The notes under the pieces were generated by a model. That model saw only the letters and a program-made list of their open reading frames with translations, was not told the DNA's origin and made no database searches. DNA of 64,000 bases from a bacterium (lineage in GTDB: Bacteria; Oederibacteriota; JAAXVQ01; JAUVAV01), in NCBI GenBank assembly GCA_021108215.1, contig JAIORK010000012.1:1-64000 (forward strand), in the 5' to 3' direction. Position 1 is the first letter of the stretch; each line of letters opens with the position of its first letter. Of this stretch, positions 1 to 8,811 are shown one piece after another. Made by a program: the position numbers and the translations under genes.

Positions 1-15
1 ATTATCAGTTTTCTT

Positions 16-35
16 GAGTCGAGGGACTCTTTTTT
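16..35 (+). terminator. Possible short intrinsic terminator of a gene upstream of the window
   Basis: A 5-bp stem (GAGTC 16-20, GACTC 25-29) with a 4-base loop is followed by six T residues. It could end transcription of a gene lying before the window. The stem is short, so this is only a candidate. Confidence 0.35.
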
Positions 36-98
36 ATCCCAATTTGTCGCACTTGTAATTACAATTCACAGTATTCATCATTGGCATAAAAGAAAAGA

Positions 99-283
99 TT
101 TCACCGCAGAGACGCTGAGACCGCAGAGAAAGGAATGATAGGGCCTAAAAGCCTAAAAGCCTAAAAGCCTAAAAGCCTAAAAGCCTAAAAGCCTAAAAGC
201 CTTAAAGCCTTAAATGCCTTAAATGCCTTAAATGCCTTAAAATTAAATTTCTCAGCGAACTCAGCGTCTCTGCGGTGAAAATG
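99..283. repeat. Palindromic intergenic repeat, copy 1, with octamer tandem array in its loop
   Basis: The 18-mer CACCGCAGAGACGCTGAG lies at 102-119 and its exact reverse complement at 260-277. The arms extend to about 35 bases with few mismatches. Between them, 143-198 holds seven copies of GCCTAAAA, followed by GCCTTAAA and four GCCTTAAAT-type units to about 242. The same 18-mer pair occurs again at 2591-2720. The arrangement looks like a mobile palindromic element whose loop has expanded by slippage. No gene is visible in 1-400 apart from this element and the weak terminator. Confidence 0.85.
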
Positions 284-400
284 GATATTTTCTTTGCGTA
301 AAGGCAGGCTTTGCGGTATATTTCTGGGATTAATATTCCGGGGCGATACATGGGATCGTTGCGGAGAGTTATTCAATTTTCCGTATGAACAGGAAATTTC

Positions 401-1999
401 ATGGCCAAAGATAAACAAGTTGCCAAAACAGCGGGTATAATTTCAGGTTTCACCATGATTTCACGCATTTTTGGATATGTGCGTGATGGTCTTGGGGGCG
501 CGATCCTGGGTGCCGGATTTGCCAATGATGCCTATCTGGCGGCTTTTCGAATCCCCAATTTACTGCGCGATCTTTTTGCCGAGGGTGCGCTTTCTTCCGC
601 TTTTATCCCTACATTTACATCCACAGCAGAGAAAGAAGGGGCCAAGCGGGCATGGCAACTGGTTTCCATTGTCATCAATGTGATTGTTTTGATCATGCTC
701 GGTTTGGTGCTTTTGGGGGAATTGGGAGCGCCGCTATTGGTACGCGCGATTGTACCGGGATTTGCCGCTATTCCCGAAAAAATGGAATTGACCGTCCACT
801 TAACCCGTATATTACTCCCGTTTCTTTCATTTATCAGTATGGCGGCTGTGTTCATGGGTGTCCTCAATTCCAGGGAACGCTTTGGGGTTCCGGCTTTTGC
901 GCCGGTCATGCTTAATTTGACCATGATATTTTTTGGTTTTATTCTTTGTCCCTTGTTCGGAGATTTGCCGGAAGAACAGGTTGTGGGCTGGGCTTGGGGT
1001 GCGCTGGCCGGTGGATTGATGCAGATGGTGATCCAAATTCCAGCCGTGTTTAAACAGGGGTTTCGTTGGCAGCCATTGATCCGTTGGAGAGATCCTGGAT
1101 TGCGCCGGATTATTAAATTGATGATACCTGCGATTGCGGGTCTTTCAGTGACCCAGATTAATTTATTTATCAATACCATCATTGCATCTTTTTTAATGGA
1201 AGGTGCAGTAACCTATTTATATTATGGGAACCGAATTATGCAATTGCCGCTGGGTGTTTTCGGTGTGGCCATTGCCACAGCCCTGTTGCCATTGACATCC
1301 AAGCATATTGCCCGGGGAGAAAAAGACCAATTCATAGAGACCCTTTCGTTTGGTATGCGGCTATTGTTCATTATCACGATTCCGGCTGCCGCAGGGATTA
1401 TCGTATTGGCCGAGCCGATCAACCGGCTTTTGTTTGAGTACGGCCGCTTTGATCCTTTGGCAATTAAAGCGGTGGCCAAGGTCTCGATCTTTTATACTTG
1501 CGGCTTGGTCGCGTTTGCCGGCGTAAAAGTTATCGTGCCGACATTTTATGCACTCAATGATGCCAAGACACCGGTGATTGCGGCGGCAATCGCGGTGGGT
1601 GTGAATATTGGATTGAATCTATTATTGATGAAACCCATGGGATATACCGGGCTGGCGCTGGCGACCACCGTGGCGGCATTTGTGAATTTTGCGATACTTG
1701 TCATAAAATTACGCAAACATACCGGACAGCTGGATGCGAAAAGAATATTAAACTCTTTTATCCGGGTTTTTCTGGCAGGTGCCATGATGGGTTTTTTGGT
1801 TTGGTCGGGTGCACAGGGATGGCTGCCGGATGGCGGTGCCGGTATCGCGCGTTGGGAATTGGCTTGGAAGGTTTTTACACTGATTTTTACCGGGGTTTTT
1901 GCCTATGCAGCATTTTGCTGGTTTTTTCAGGTTCCGGAGCAAGAACGTGTATGGGGAATGGTGAGAAGCAAAATCGGCCTGGGGGATACCGGGAAATAA
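401..1999 (+). CDS. murJ: MurJ/MviN lipid II flippase
   Basis: This is a 532-residue polytopic inner-membrane protein of the MVF/MATE-like family. It flips the peptidoglycan precursor lipid II across the cytoplasmic membrane. The N-terminus has the typical MurJ pattern: SRIFGYVRD, then NDAYLAAFRIPNLLRDLFAEG and SSAFIP at about residues 42-70. Hydrophobic segments run through to the C-terminus, and the length is normal for the family. The ATG at 401 is preceded by CAGGAA at a suitable distance. It stands alone between two palindromic repeat elements, so nothing indicates an operon. The family call is secure; substrate specificity is inferred from the family. Confidence 0.95.
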   Translation: MAKDKQVAKTAGIISGFTMISRIFGYVRDGLGGAILGAGFANDAYLAAFRIPNLLRDLFAEGALSSAFIPTFTSTAEKEGAKRAWQLVSIVINVIVLIMLGLVLLGELGAPLLVRAIVPGFAAIPEKMELTVHLTRILLPFLSFISMAAVFMGVLNSRERFGVPAFAPVMLNLTMIFFGFILCPLFGDLPEEQVVGWAWGALAGGLMQMVIQIPAVFKQGFRWQPLIRWRDPGLRRIIKLMIPAIAGLSVTQINLFINTIIASFLMEGAVTYLYYGNRIMQLPLGVFGVAIATALLPLTSKHIARGEKDQFIETLSFGMRLLFIITIPAAAGIIVLAEPINRLLFEYGRFDPLAIKAVAKVSIFYTCGLVAFAGVKVIVPTFYALNDAKTPVIAAAIAVGVNIGLNLLLMKPMGYTGLALATTVAAFVNFAILVIKLRKHTGQLDAKRILNSFIRVFLAGAMMGFLVWSGAQGWLPDGGAGIARWELAWKVFTLIFTGVFAYAAFCWFFQVPEQERVWGMVRSKIGLGDTGK

Positions 2000-2007
2000 T
2001 TTATGTA

Positions 2008-2050
2008 GGGGCGAATCCACTTGTCCGGCGCATGCCGGATGTATTCGCCC
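2008..2050. repeat. Palindromic intergenic repeat (GGGCGAAT...ATTCGCCC family)
   Basis: Outer arms GGGCGAAT (2009-2016) and ATTCGCCC (2043-2050) enclose inner arms TCCGGC (2024-2029) and GCCGGA (2034-2039). It fills the gap between murJ and the ogt-like gene and ends just before that gene's start. It differs in sequence from the CACCGCAGAG elements on either side. Confidence 0.7.
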
Positions 2051-2063
2051 AATGGGGTTAAAA

Positions 2064-2582
2064 ATGGAAAAATTACGTTTTAATATCATTCAAACTGACT
2101 GGGGTTTTGTCGCGGCGGCGATTAGCAAACACGGACTGCGTCATTTGCTCCTGCCGAAGGAAACCAAAGAGAAAGCATTTGAATCACTCTGTGCCAAAGT
2201 CAAGGATGAGAAATTGGTGCCGGATAACAAGGACCTGATTTTAAAAAAACTCACCGGTCAATTAAAAAATTATTTTATGGGACGGCTGGTGGAATTCACG
2301 TACAAGCTGGATTACAATACTGCTACGATTTTTCAACGTCAGGTCTGGTGTGTGACCCGGACAATCCCCTATGGTGCGACTCAAACCTATGGGTGGATTG
2401 CTGAAAAAATCGGTGATCCGGAATCCAAACGGGCGGTAGGACAGGCGCTCAATGCCAATCCCATTCCGATTTTAGTGCCCTGTCACCGGGTGATTGCCGC
2501 TCGCGGCAGACTGGGCGGTTTCGGCGGCGGGACGGAGATGAAAAGCCGTCTGCTCAAGCTGGAAGGTACTATTTTGGCATGA
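2064..2582 (+). CDS. ogt: Methylated-DNA--[protein]-cysteine S-methyltransferase
   Basis: A DNA repair protein that transfers alkyl groups from O6-alkylguanine to its own cysteine. The active-site motif PCHRVI is 28 residues from the C-terminus. A winged-helix DNA-binding region precedes it (TIPYGATQTYGWIAE) and GRLGGFGGG follows, as in Ogt/AGT proteins. The frame is open from an ATG at 2052, but that ATG touches the upstream palindrome. The ATG at 2064, giving MEKLRF (172 residues), has GGGG a few bases upstream and is preferred. Ogt versus Ada C-terminal domain cannot be separated by sequence alone; no Ada regulatory domain is present. Confidence 0.92.
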   Translation: MEKLRFNIIQTDWGFVAAAISKHGLRHLLLPKETKEKAFESLCAKVKDEKLVPDNKDLILKKLTGQLKNYFMGRLVEFTYKLDYNTATIFQRQVWCVTRTIPYGATQTYGWIAEKIGDPESKRAVGQALNANPIPILVPCHRVIAARGRLGGFGGGTEMKSRLLKLEGTILA

Positions 2583-2586
2583 AGCG

Positions 2587-2722
2587 TTTTCACCGCAGAG
2601 ACGCTGAGGACGCAGAGGAAGATTCAAAAACTATAAAAAATCAGGATATAAGGAAAAGGAAATACTGAAAGCATTAAACTATAAAAAGATTTTTTCTGCG
2701 TACTCAGCGTCTCTGCGGTGCC
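2587..2722. repeat. Palindromic intergenic repeat, copy 2 (CACCGCAGAG family)
   Basis: The 18-mer CACCGCAGAGACGCTGAG at 2591-2608 is matched by its reverse complement at 2703-2720. The arms also share GACGCAGA / TCTGCGTA. The loop (about 2620-2690) is AT-rich, has no octamer array and is unrelated to the loop of copy 1. The element fills the gap between the ogt-like and DUF374 genes. Confidence 0.85.
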
Positions 2723-2772
2723 CGCTTTTTGGGTGTGCGGTGAAATGAATTTAATGAAAGTGTGATAATGAT

Positions 2773-3444
2773 TTGAAACATAAAATAATTTTAAGGTTAA
2801 TTCCGCTCGCCGCTTTTGTAATCCGTCTAATCGGGTGGAGTATGCGGATTCGACTGATAGACCCGAACAAAGTTTCCCCACAAGCGCGAACTGAGGAAAA
2901 ATTCATCTATGCGTTTTGGCACAATCAGCAGATTTTGTCGGCTTTTTTTTTCCGCAATTTCGGTATCCGCGTATTGGTATCCCGCTCTAAAGACGGCGAT
3001 TATATTACCGGGGTTTTAAAACAATTCGGGTTTGGTGCGGTGCGCTCCTCGTCGAGCAGCGGAAAAATAAACGCGTTGCGCGGATTGGTTAAGGAATTAC
3101 GTAAAGGCGCGCATACCGCCATCACCCCCGATGGCCCCCGGGGTCCGGTTTATCAGGCGCAGCCGGGGGTGGTTTTTTTAGCAGCACTTTCCGGTCATCG
3201 GGTCGTACCTTTTGGGTGTGCTGTTAACCGGGTCTGGTCGCTGCGGCGTGCCTGGGACCGGTTCGAGATTCCCAAACCGTTTAGTCGCGCGGTGATTTTT
3301 TACGGCGACCCGATCAGTGTTCCCAAGAAACTTACGGATGAAGCGGCAAAAAAAATAGTGCAACACGTGGAAAACGAAATGAACCGTTTGCGCACGGCCG
3401 CGCAGCAACAGGTTGAAAACCCGGATGAAAGCAGGCATGGCTAA
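2773..3444 (+). CDS. DUF374 lysophospholipid acyltransferase family protein
   Basis: 223 residues, normal length for DUF374 (COG2121), a branch of the glycerolipid acyltransferase superfamily. The N-terminus has a hydrophobic anchor (about residues 5-27). FWHNQQ supplies the usual histidine region, SRSKDGDYI follows, and TPDGPRGP is the family's signature loop. Known members are thought to acylate lipid precursors of the envelope, sometimes a lipid A-like molecule; the substrate here is unknown. The start is TTG at 2773 without a clear ribosome site, so it is uncertain. Its stop overlaps the relA/spoT start (TAATG), which suggests translational coupling. Confidence 0.85.
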   Translation: MKHKIILRLIPLAAFVIRLIGWSMRIRLIDPNKVSPQARTEEKFIYAFWHNQQILSAFFFRNFGIRVLVSRSKDGDYITGVLKQFGFGAVRSSSSSGKINALRGLVKELRKGAHTAITPDGPRGPVYQAQPGVVFLAALSGHRVVPFGCAVNRVWSLRRAWDRFEIPKPFSRAVIFYGDPISVPKKLTDEAAKKIVQHVENEMNRLRTAAQQQVENPDESRHG

Positions 3445-5579
3445 TGGTGTGGAAGGATGTGCGCAGTAAAATTAAAAAGACATTTGGTGAACAAGAAGTC
3501 GCTAAATTGGAGAAAGCCTACCAGTTTACGGAGAAATGTCATTTTGGGCAGAAACGTTTGTCCGGCGATCCTTATGTGACCCATAGTATTGAAACTGCGG
3601 CGATTTTGTTTGAATTGCATTCGGATTCCGATGCGATTGCAGCCGGATTGCTGCACGATTGTATCGAAGACACAGACGCCACTTATGAAGAAATCGAGAA
3701 GGTATTCGGCAAAGAGGTTGCGGACCTTGTTGACGGGGTTACCAAAATCGGGACCCGGGTTTTTCGCGATTCGGAAGAACAAAAAGCGGAAAACCTGCGG
3801 AAGATCATGTTGGCCATGGTTCGGGATATTCGGGTCCTGGTGATCAAGCTGGCCGACCGCTTGCATAACATGCGCACCCTGGAATATTTGCCGGATGATA
3901 AGAGAATGCGTCTGGCCCGTGAGACCATTGAAATTTATGCCCCCCTGGCACACCGGCTCGGTATGGCCAAGATTAAAAATGAACTGGAGGATTTGGGTTT
4001 TAAACATCTTCATTTTAGCGAGTATACCGAGCTGATTTTGCAGGTGAAGTCTTTTGAAAAGCAGCGGGAGGCGGATATCGCCTCGGCGCAGGAACAGATT
4101 GTGAAGCTGCTGAGTGATATTAAAATTAAAGCCTCGGTAAGCGGGCGTATGAAACATTTATACAGTCTTTGGAATAAAATGCGTTTTCAGAATAAAAACC
4201 TGGATCAGATTTTTGATCTGATGGCTTTGCGTATTATTGTTCCGGCCATCAAAGATTGTTACGCTGCATTGGGCATTGTGCACGCCCACTGGAAGCCCAT
4301 GCCCGGACGATTTAAAGATTTCATTGCCATGCCCCGTTCCAATATGTATCAGTCATTGCACACCACGGTGATTGGTCCTTCCGGCGAGCCTTTGGAAATT
4401 CAGATCAGAACCATTGAAATGCATAAGACCGCCGAAGAGGGGATTGCCGCCCACTGGTCTTACAAAGAGGGTGTGAGTGCCGGCGAGGCCTATACTGCCA
4501 AGCTGTCCTGGTTTGGACAATTCCTTGACTGGCAGAACGATCTGCGTGATTCCAGGGAATTTATGGAAGCGTTGAAAATTGATCTTTTTGAGGATGAGGT
4601 GTATGTCTTTACTCCTAAAGGAGAGGTCAAATCATTGCGCCGCAATGCCAATCCCATTGATTATGCCTATCTCATTCATTCGAAGCTGGGGGATACATTG
4701 GTAGGCGCCAAAGTAAACGGCCGGTTGGTCCCTTTAAGATATGAATTAAAAAACGGCGACATTGTAGAGGTCATCACGCGTGCGGACGGGAAGCCTTCCC
4801 GCGACTGGATCAAGGTGGTCAAGACGACCAAAGCGAAGAACCGTATCCGGCATTATTTCCGGCAAATCGAAAAGGATGATAAGGTCAAACACGGCAAAGC
4901 ATTGCTGACCGTGGAGCTGGAGCGCTGCGGCACCACACTCAATGAGATGATGAAAAAGGAACGTTTGCTGGAAGTCGCGCAAGGGATGAATCTGAAAAGC
5001 GTGGAAGAGTTGCTGCTGCAAATTGGGGATGCGAATATCGGGAGCCGGACGATTGCCGGACGATTGGGACTGGATCTTCCCAGCACACAGGCACCGGCAA
5101 CAGCGCAGCCGGCGGCATCCAAAGCCGACAAAGCTGAAGCGAGCGGCGTACGGGTCAGCGGATTGGCCGGGATGGTCATTCGCTACGCACAATGTTGTCA
5201 TCCCATTCCCGGAGATGCAATCACCGGATATATTACCCAGGGTCGGGGTGTCTCGATTCACCGGCAGGATTGTTCCAATGTAAAAACATTTTTAAACGAA
5301 CCGGACCGCTATGTGCAGGTTAGCTGGGATGACATGAAAGATGCGGTGCATGATATGCAGATTTTTTTACGAGCTGCCGGACGTGAACGTTTGCAGACCG
5401 ACCTGCTGCGTGTTTTTGATGACATCCGTGTGCATGTCAAGGAAAGCACAACGCGCATCACACAGCAAAATCATTTTGAAGCAATTTTTACGATTCAAAT
5501 CAAGGGGAAGGACCATCTGCGCGAAATTATCACTGCCTTGCAAAAAGTTAAGAGCGTGATTTCAGTTTCCCGCCGATGA
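3444..5579 (+). CDS. relA: Bifunctional (p)ppGpp synthetase/hydrolase RelA/SpoT
   Basis: 711 residues with the full long-RSH domain order. The HD hydrolase domain has an intact HDCIED motif at 71-76, so hydrolysis is expected. The synthetase domain follows at about 235-350 (FKDFIAMPRSNMYQSLHTTV, then EIQIRT). A TGS domain lies at about 385-450 (VYVFTPKGEVKSL). The Cys-rich region near 575 (RYAQCCHPIPGD) and a C-terminal ACT-like domain complete the protein. It makes and degrades the stringent-response alarmone. The ATG overlaps the stop of the DUF374 gene, so the two are probably one transcript. The ridA gene follows after 22 bases. Confidence 0.96.
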   Translation: MVWKDVRSKIKKTFGEQEVAKLEKAYQFTEKCHFGQKRLSGDPYVTHSIETAAILFELHSDSDAIAAGLLHDCIEDTDATYEEIEKVFGKEVADLVDGVTKIGTRVFRDSEEQKAENLRKIMLAMVRDIRVLVIKLADRLHNMRTLEYLPDDKRMRLARETIEIYAPLAHRLGMAKIKNELEDLGFKHLHFSEYTELILQVKSFEKQREADIASAQEQIVKLLSDIKIKASVSGRMKHLYSLWNKMRFQNKNLDQIFDLMALRIIVPAIKDCYAALGIVHAHWKPMPGRFKDFIAMPRSNMYQSLHTTVIGPSGEPLEIQIRTIEMHKTAEEGIAAHWSYKEGVSAGEAYTAKLSWFGQFLDWQNDLRDSREFMEALKIDLFEDEVYVFTPKGEVKSLRRNANPIDYAYLIHSKLGDTLVGAKVNGRLVPLRYELKNGDIVEVITRADGKPSRDWIKVVKTTKAKNRIRHYFRQIEKDDKVKHGKALLTVELERCGTTLNEMMKKERLLEVAQGMNLKSVEELLLQIGDANIGSRTIAGRLGLDLPSTQAPATAQPAASKADKAEASGVRVSGLAGMVIRYAQCCHPIPGDAITGYITQGRGVSIHRQDCSNVKTFLNEPDRYVQVSWDDMKDAVHDMQIFLRAAGRERLQTDLLRVFDDIRVHVKESTTRITQQNHFEAIFTIQIKGKDHLREIITALQKVKSVISVSRR

Positions 5580-5601
5580 AGGAAAAATAGGAGGTACACC
5601 G

Positions 5602-5988
5602 ATGCAATCAGTCATGAGCGGACGTGCGCCCAAACCCATTGGGCCTTATTCACAAGCGATTAAAACTGAAAAATGGCTTTATCTCTCCGGGCAGATATCG
5701 CTGGACCCGATTTCCGGAACCGTGGTAGGAGATAATATTAAGGAGCAGACCCGGCAGGTTTTTGAAAATCTCAAAGCGGTTTTGGCTGCCGGCGGTGCTA
5801 ATTTTTCCCAGGTTGTGAAGATGACAATATATATGGCGGATCTCAAGGAATTTACTGATTTAAATGAGGTCTATGCCGAGTACTTTACCAAACCGTATCC
5901 TGCCCGGTCAACGGTCCAGGTGGCAGGGCTGCCCAAAGGTGCGCGGGTGGAAATGGATGCCGTCGCCTGGGTGGGGAAAGTAGAATAA
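5602..5988 (+). CDS. ridA: RidA family reactive intermediate deaminase
   Basis: 128 residues, normal for the YjgF/YER057c/UK114 family, which hydrolyses reactive enamine/imine products of PLP enzymes. The family pattern is complete: GPYSQA near the start, YLSGQI, and PARSTVQVAGLPKGARVEMDA at the C-terminus, where the arginine in PARS is the substrate-binding residue. AGGAGGT at 5589-5595 is a strong ribosome site for the ATG at 5602. It follows relA/spoT at 22 bases and is probably co-transcribed with it. Confidence 0.95.
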   Translation: MQSVMSGRAPKPIGPYSQAIKTEKWLYLSGQISLDPISGTVVGDNIKEQTRQVFENLKAVLAAGGANFSQVVKMTIYMADLKEFTDLNEVYAEYFTKPYPARSTVQVAGLPKGARVEMDAVAWVGKVE

Positions 5989-6030
5989 TGTTCACCGGGT
6001 GGATACGCGTCGATGTTTTTGCTTTTTACG

Positions 6031-6058
6031 GTAGGGAACGGTCGCGACCGCTCCCTAC
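6031..6058. repeat. Short palindromic repeat (GTAGGG...CGGTCGCGACCG...CCCTAC)
   Basis: Outer arms GTAGGG and CCCTAC flank a perfect 12-bp palindrome CGGTCGCGACCG at 6039-6050, with two unpaired bases on each side. It lies between ridA and the rpmB terminator. There is no T-tract, so it is not an obvious terminator; it resembles a REP-type element. Confidence 0.65.
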
Positions 6059-6072
6059 TACAATGTGGTGAA

Positions 6073-6104
6073 TAAAAAAAAGCCCTGGGATGAAATCCCA
6101 GGGC
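6073..6104 (-). terminator. Intrinsic terminator of rpmB
   Basis: Read on the minus strand, a perfect 10-bp stem (GCCCTGGGAT at 6082-6091 against ATCCCAGGGC at 6095-6104, 3-base loop) is followed by a run of U (A-run 6073-6081 on +). It lies 20 bases past the rpmB stop codon. Confidence 0.88.
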
Positions 6105-6123
6105 CATACAGCATGCGGTCGGA

Positions 6124-6318
6124 TTAAGAGACCACCTTTTTCACCTTGTTGGAACGCAAACAACGCGTACAGACATTGATGCGCCGGATCGTGCCGTCAA
6201 TATTGGCACGGACTTTTTGAAGGTTAGGTTCCCAGCGACGCTTGGTATGCCGCATCGAGTGGGAAACTTTAAATCCGACTTGGGATGTTTTACTGCAAAT
6301 TTCACATTTTATTGACAT
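6124..6318 (-). CDS. rpmB: 50S ribosomal protein L28
   Basis: 64 residues beginning MSIKCEICSK. It is a structural protein of the large ribosomal subunit. Two CxxC pairs (C5/C8 and C50/C53) form the zinc-binding site of the C+ type of L28. SHSMRHTKRRWEPNLQ is the conserved core. The frame is open 16 codons further upstream, but the ATG at 6318 has AGAGGTG (6333-6327) eight bases before it, so this start is chosen. It is transcribed away from recG and is the only minus-strand gene in the first 48 kb. Confidence 0.95.
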   Translation of the reverse strand: MSIKCEICSKTSQVGFKVSHSMRHTKRRWEPNLQKVRANIDGTIRRINVCTRCLRSNKVKKVVS

Positions 6319-6350
6319 GTTGGTTTCACCTCTATAAAAAATCAGGGGTA

Positions 6351-6379
6351 AATTTATCATGTTCATTGACTCTTGACAA
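6351..6379 (-). promoter_or_regulatory. Probable sigma-70 promoter of rpmB
   Basis: On the minus strand, TTGTCA (6379-6374) and TAAATT (6356-6351) are separated by 17 bases. Predicted transcription starts about 25 bases before the L28 start codon. The -35 box overlaps the region just before the recG start, so the two genes would share this space. Confidence 0.5.
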
Positions 6380-6387
6380 GGAAAAAA

Positions 6388-8811
6388 ATGAAAAAAAACG
6401 AAAAAAATAATAAAAAATTATCCAATCCGGAAGCAATATTGTGGCTGCTTAAACCGCTCCGCCTGGAGATGAAGCAGGGGTGTACTGACCGGGCAGTTGC
6501 CGGAGGTATCGGGAAATGGCTTCCGCTGGTACAGGAAAAGCTGATTGCACAGGCTTTTCTTCCGGAAAAGGAGAGTGCCGCGCTTTTAAAACCTTTGCAA
6601 GGGTATGTGACAGATTCGCCGGAGGAGCGGAAGGTTAAAATTTCAGCGATTTTTTCAAGTGTGGAAAAATTGGGGACCCCGACGGCGCAAAGCCCATCTG
6701 AGGCAGCGCCGGCGGTAGAGGAACAGCCTAAAGAGGATGAGCGCGTGACTGAGTTGGGCATGCCGGTACAGTATCTCAAGGGGGTAGGTCCCAAACGGGC
6801 GGGGTATCTTAGAAAAATTAATATTGATTCAGTTATGGATTTACTTTGTCATTATCCCCGGGAGTGGCAGGACAGGACCCAACTGAGTAAAATTCATCAG
6901 GTGAAAGAGGATGAGCATGTCACCATCTGCGGGAAAGTACGCGCCAAACAAACGTTTACCATCCGCCGGGGACTGAATATCACCAAGGTTATTTTAGATG
7001 ATCAAACCGGTCAGATTGCCGCGACATGGTTCAACCAGCCTTATATGCGGGAGCGATTTGAAGAAGGGCAATGGGTGTTGGCCTATGGCAAGGTCAGCTT
7101 CTCCCGCAGCTGGCAGATTATGAATCCGGATTTTGAGATTTTAGAAGGTTCCAGTGAGGACCAGATACATACCGGCCGCATTGCTCCCATGTATCCGCTG
7201 ACAGAGCGGATTTCGCAGCGCGTGATGCGCAGCATGTTGTATTCACTGGTTCAGCATTTGCCAACACACTTTCCTGATGTTCTGCCGGATGCAGTTGTAA
7301 AAGATCAGGCTTTTCCTGCAGCGAAGGTAGCCTATCAGGATATTCATTTTCCACCGGATTTTCCGGCATTGGATCAGGCGCGTCGCCGCTTGGTTTTTGA
7401 AGAACTGTTTTTACAGCAAATTGCCGTCGCGCGTATGCGGGTTACTTATGGACGTGTTTTGGCCAAAGCATTGCAGACCCAAGGAGCGAAGGTGACCGCC
7501 TTTTTGGAAGCGCTGCCGTTTTCACTGACAGAGGCACAGGACAAGGCACTTAAGAAAATTTTTGAGGATCTCGGGAAGCCGCATCCCATGCACCGGCTGC
7601 TGCAAGGTGATGTGGGATCAGGGAAAACCGTGGTAGGGGCTGCCGCCATGTTGGCGGCAGTGGATAGCGGTGTGCAAGCTGCTTTGATGGCGCCGACTGA
7701 AATTTTGGCAACGCAGCACTATCTTGTGTTGAAAAAGTATTTTGAACCGCTCGGCATAACCCTGGAACTTTTAACCTCCGGTGTCAAGGCGGTGGAAAAA
7801 AAACGAATCCATGCAGGACTGGCGGACGGCACAGTGGCCGTTTTGATCGGCACCCATGCATTGACCCAGGAAATAGTTGCTTTTAAAACATTGGGATTGG
7901 TGGTTGTGGATGAGCAGCATCGCTTTGGGGTTGAGCAGCGGGCGCTGTTGCGCGCCAAAGGTGAGCAGCCGCACACACTGGTTATGACCGCCACGCCGAT
8001 TCCGCGCACCCTGGCACTGACTGCCTATGGTGATCTGGATGTTACCGTATTGGATGAATCACCGCCAGGCCGGATGCCTATTTCGACTCAGGCATTGGCG
8101 CATGGTCAAAGCCGTATGGCCTACGAAAAAATGAATCAAGCGGCGCAGGCCGGACGTCAGGGATATATTATTTTTCCACTGATTGATGAGTCGGAAAAAC
8201 TGGATCTCAAAGCATTAACCAGGGAATATGCCCGGCTGGAAAAGCATGTTTTTACAGACAAGTCTCTCGGCCTGTTACACGGCAGGATGACAACGCCGGA
8301 AAAAGAAATAATTATGGCGGCGTTCAAATCCGGCAAGATTCAAATACTCGCGTCTACCACTGTGGTGGAGGTCGGGGTGGATATTCCCAATGCTACGGTG
8401 ATGATTATTGAAAATGCCGACCGTTTTGGACTCGCAACTTTGCATCAGCTCCGCGGGCGAATCGGCAGGGGGCGTCACGCATCCTATTGTTATTTAATTG
8501 CGGACCCTTCAACTGAGGAGGGCAGGGCCAGATTGCGTATTATGTGTGCGGTGAAGGATGGATTTCAACTGGCTGAGGAGGATCTGGCATTGCGCGGTCC
8601 GGGAGAATTTTTTGGTTTGCGGCAGCACGGGCTGCCTGATTTAAAACTGGCGAATTTGATTCGTGATGCCGCTCAAATTGAGATCGCCAAGGAACATGCT
8701 GATCGTATTATTGCCAAAGACCGTGAGCTTGAACTGGATGAAAATCAGGCTTTACGTGAAGCTTATTTTGCGCTTTATCAAGATAGGGAATCACGCGCAA
8801 GGGTTGGGTAG
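6388..8811 (+). CDS. recG: ATP-dependent DNA helicase RecG
   Basis: About 807 residues. RecG remodels stalled replication forks and Holliday junctions. The order is as expected: a variable N-terminal extension rich in lysine, the OB-fold wedge domain (about 115-300), then superfamily 2 helicase domains. Walker A is GSGKT near residue 413. The DEQH box (508-511) is the RecG-specific motif II. TATPIPRTL and QLRGRIGRG are also typical. An in-frame TTG lies at 6373, but the ATG at 6388 has AAGG at 6378-6381, so it is preferred. It diverges from rpmB, and the two starts are only 69 bases apart. Confidence 0.96.
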   Translation: MKKNEKNNKKLSNPEAILWLLKPLRLEMKQGCTDRAVAGGIGKWLPLVQEKLIAQAFLPEKESAALLKPLQGYVTDSPEERKVKISAIFSSVEKLGTPTAQSPSEAAPAVEEQPKEDERVTELGMPVQYLKGVGPKRAGYLRKINIDSVMDLLCHYPREWQDRTQLSKIHQVKEDEHVTICGKVRAKQTFTIRRGLNITKVILDDQTGQIAATWFNQPYMRERFEEGQWVLAYGKVSFSRSWQIMNPDFEILEGSSEDQIHTGRIAPMYPLTERISQRVMRSMLYSLVQHLPTHFPDVLPDAVVKDQAFPAAKVAYQDIHFPPDFPALDQARRRLVFEELFLQQIAVARMRVTYGRVLAKALQTQGAKVTAFLEALPFSLTEAQDKALKKIFEDLGKPHPMHRLLQGDVGSGKTVVGAAAMLAAVDSGVQAALMAPTEILATQHYLVLKKYFEPLGITLELLTSGVKAVEKKRIHAGLADGTVAVLIGTHALTQEIVAFKTLGLVVVDEQHRFGVEQRALLRAKGEQPHTLVMTATPIPRTLALTAYGDLDVTVLDESPPGRMPISTQALAHGQSRMAYEKMNQAAQAGRQGYIIFPLIDESEKLDLKALTREYARLEKHVFTDKSLGLLHGRMTTPEKEIIMAAFKSGKIQILASTTVVEVGVDIPNATVMIIENADRFGLATLHQLRGRIGRGRHASYCYLIADPSTEEGRARLRIMCAVKDGFQLAEEDLALRGPGEFFGLRQHGLPDLKLANLIRDAAQIEIAKEHADRIIAKDRELELDENQALREAYFALYQDRESRARVG

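Noticed and set aside
143-242. Regular octamer array considered as CRISPR
   Set aside because: Units are contiguous with no unique spacers and are only 8-9 bases long.
3441-4157. Minus-strand open frame of 238 codons opposite relA/spoT
   Set aside because: The sense strand encodes a well-conserved enzyme; the antisense product has no family features.
6373-6378. TTGACA just before recG considered as a -35 box, and TTG 6373 as start codon
   Set aside because: A promoter here would start transcription inside the gene. The ATG at 6388 has a proper ribosome site.
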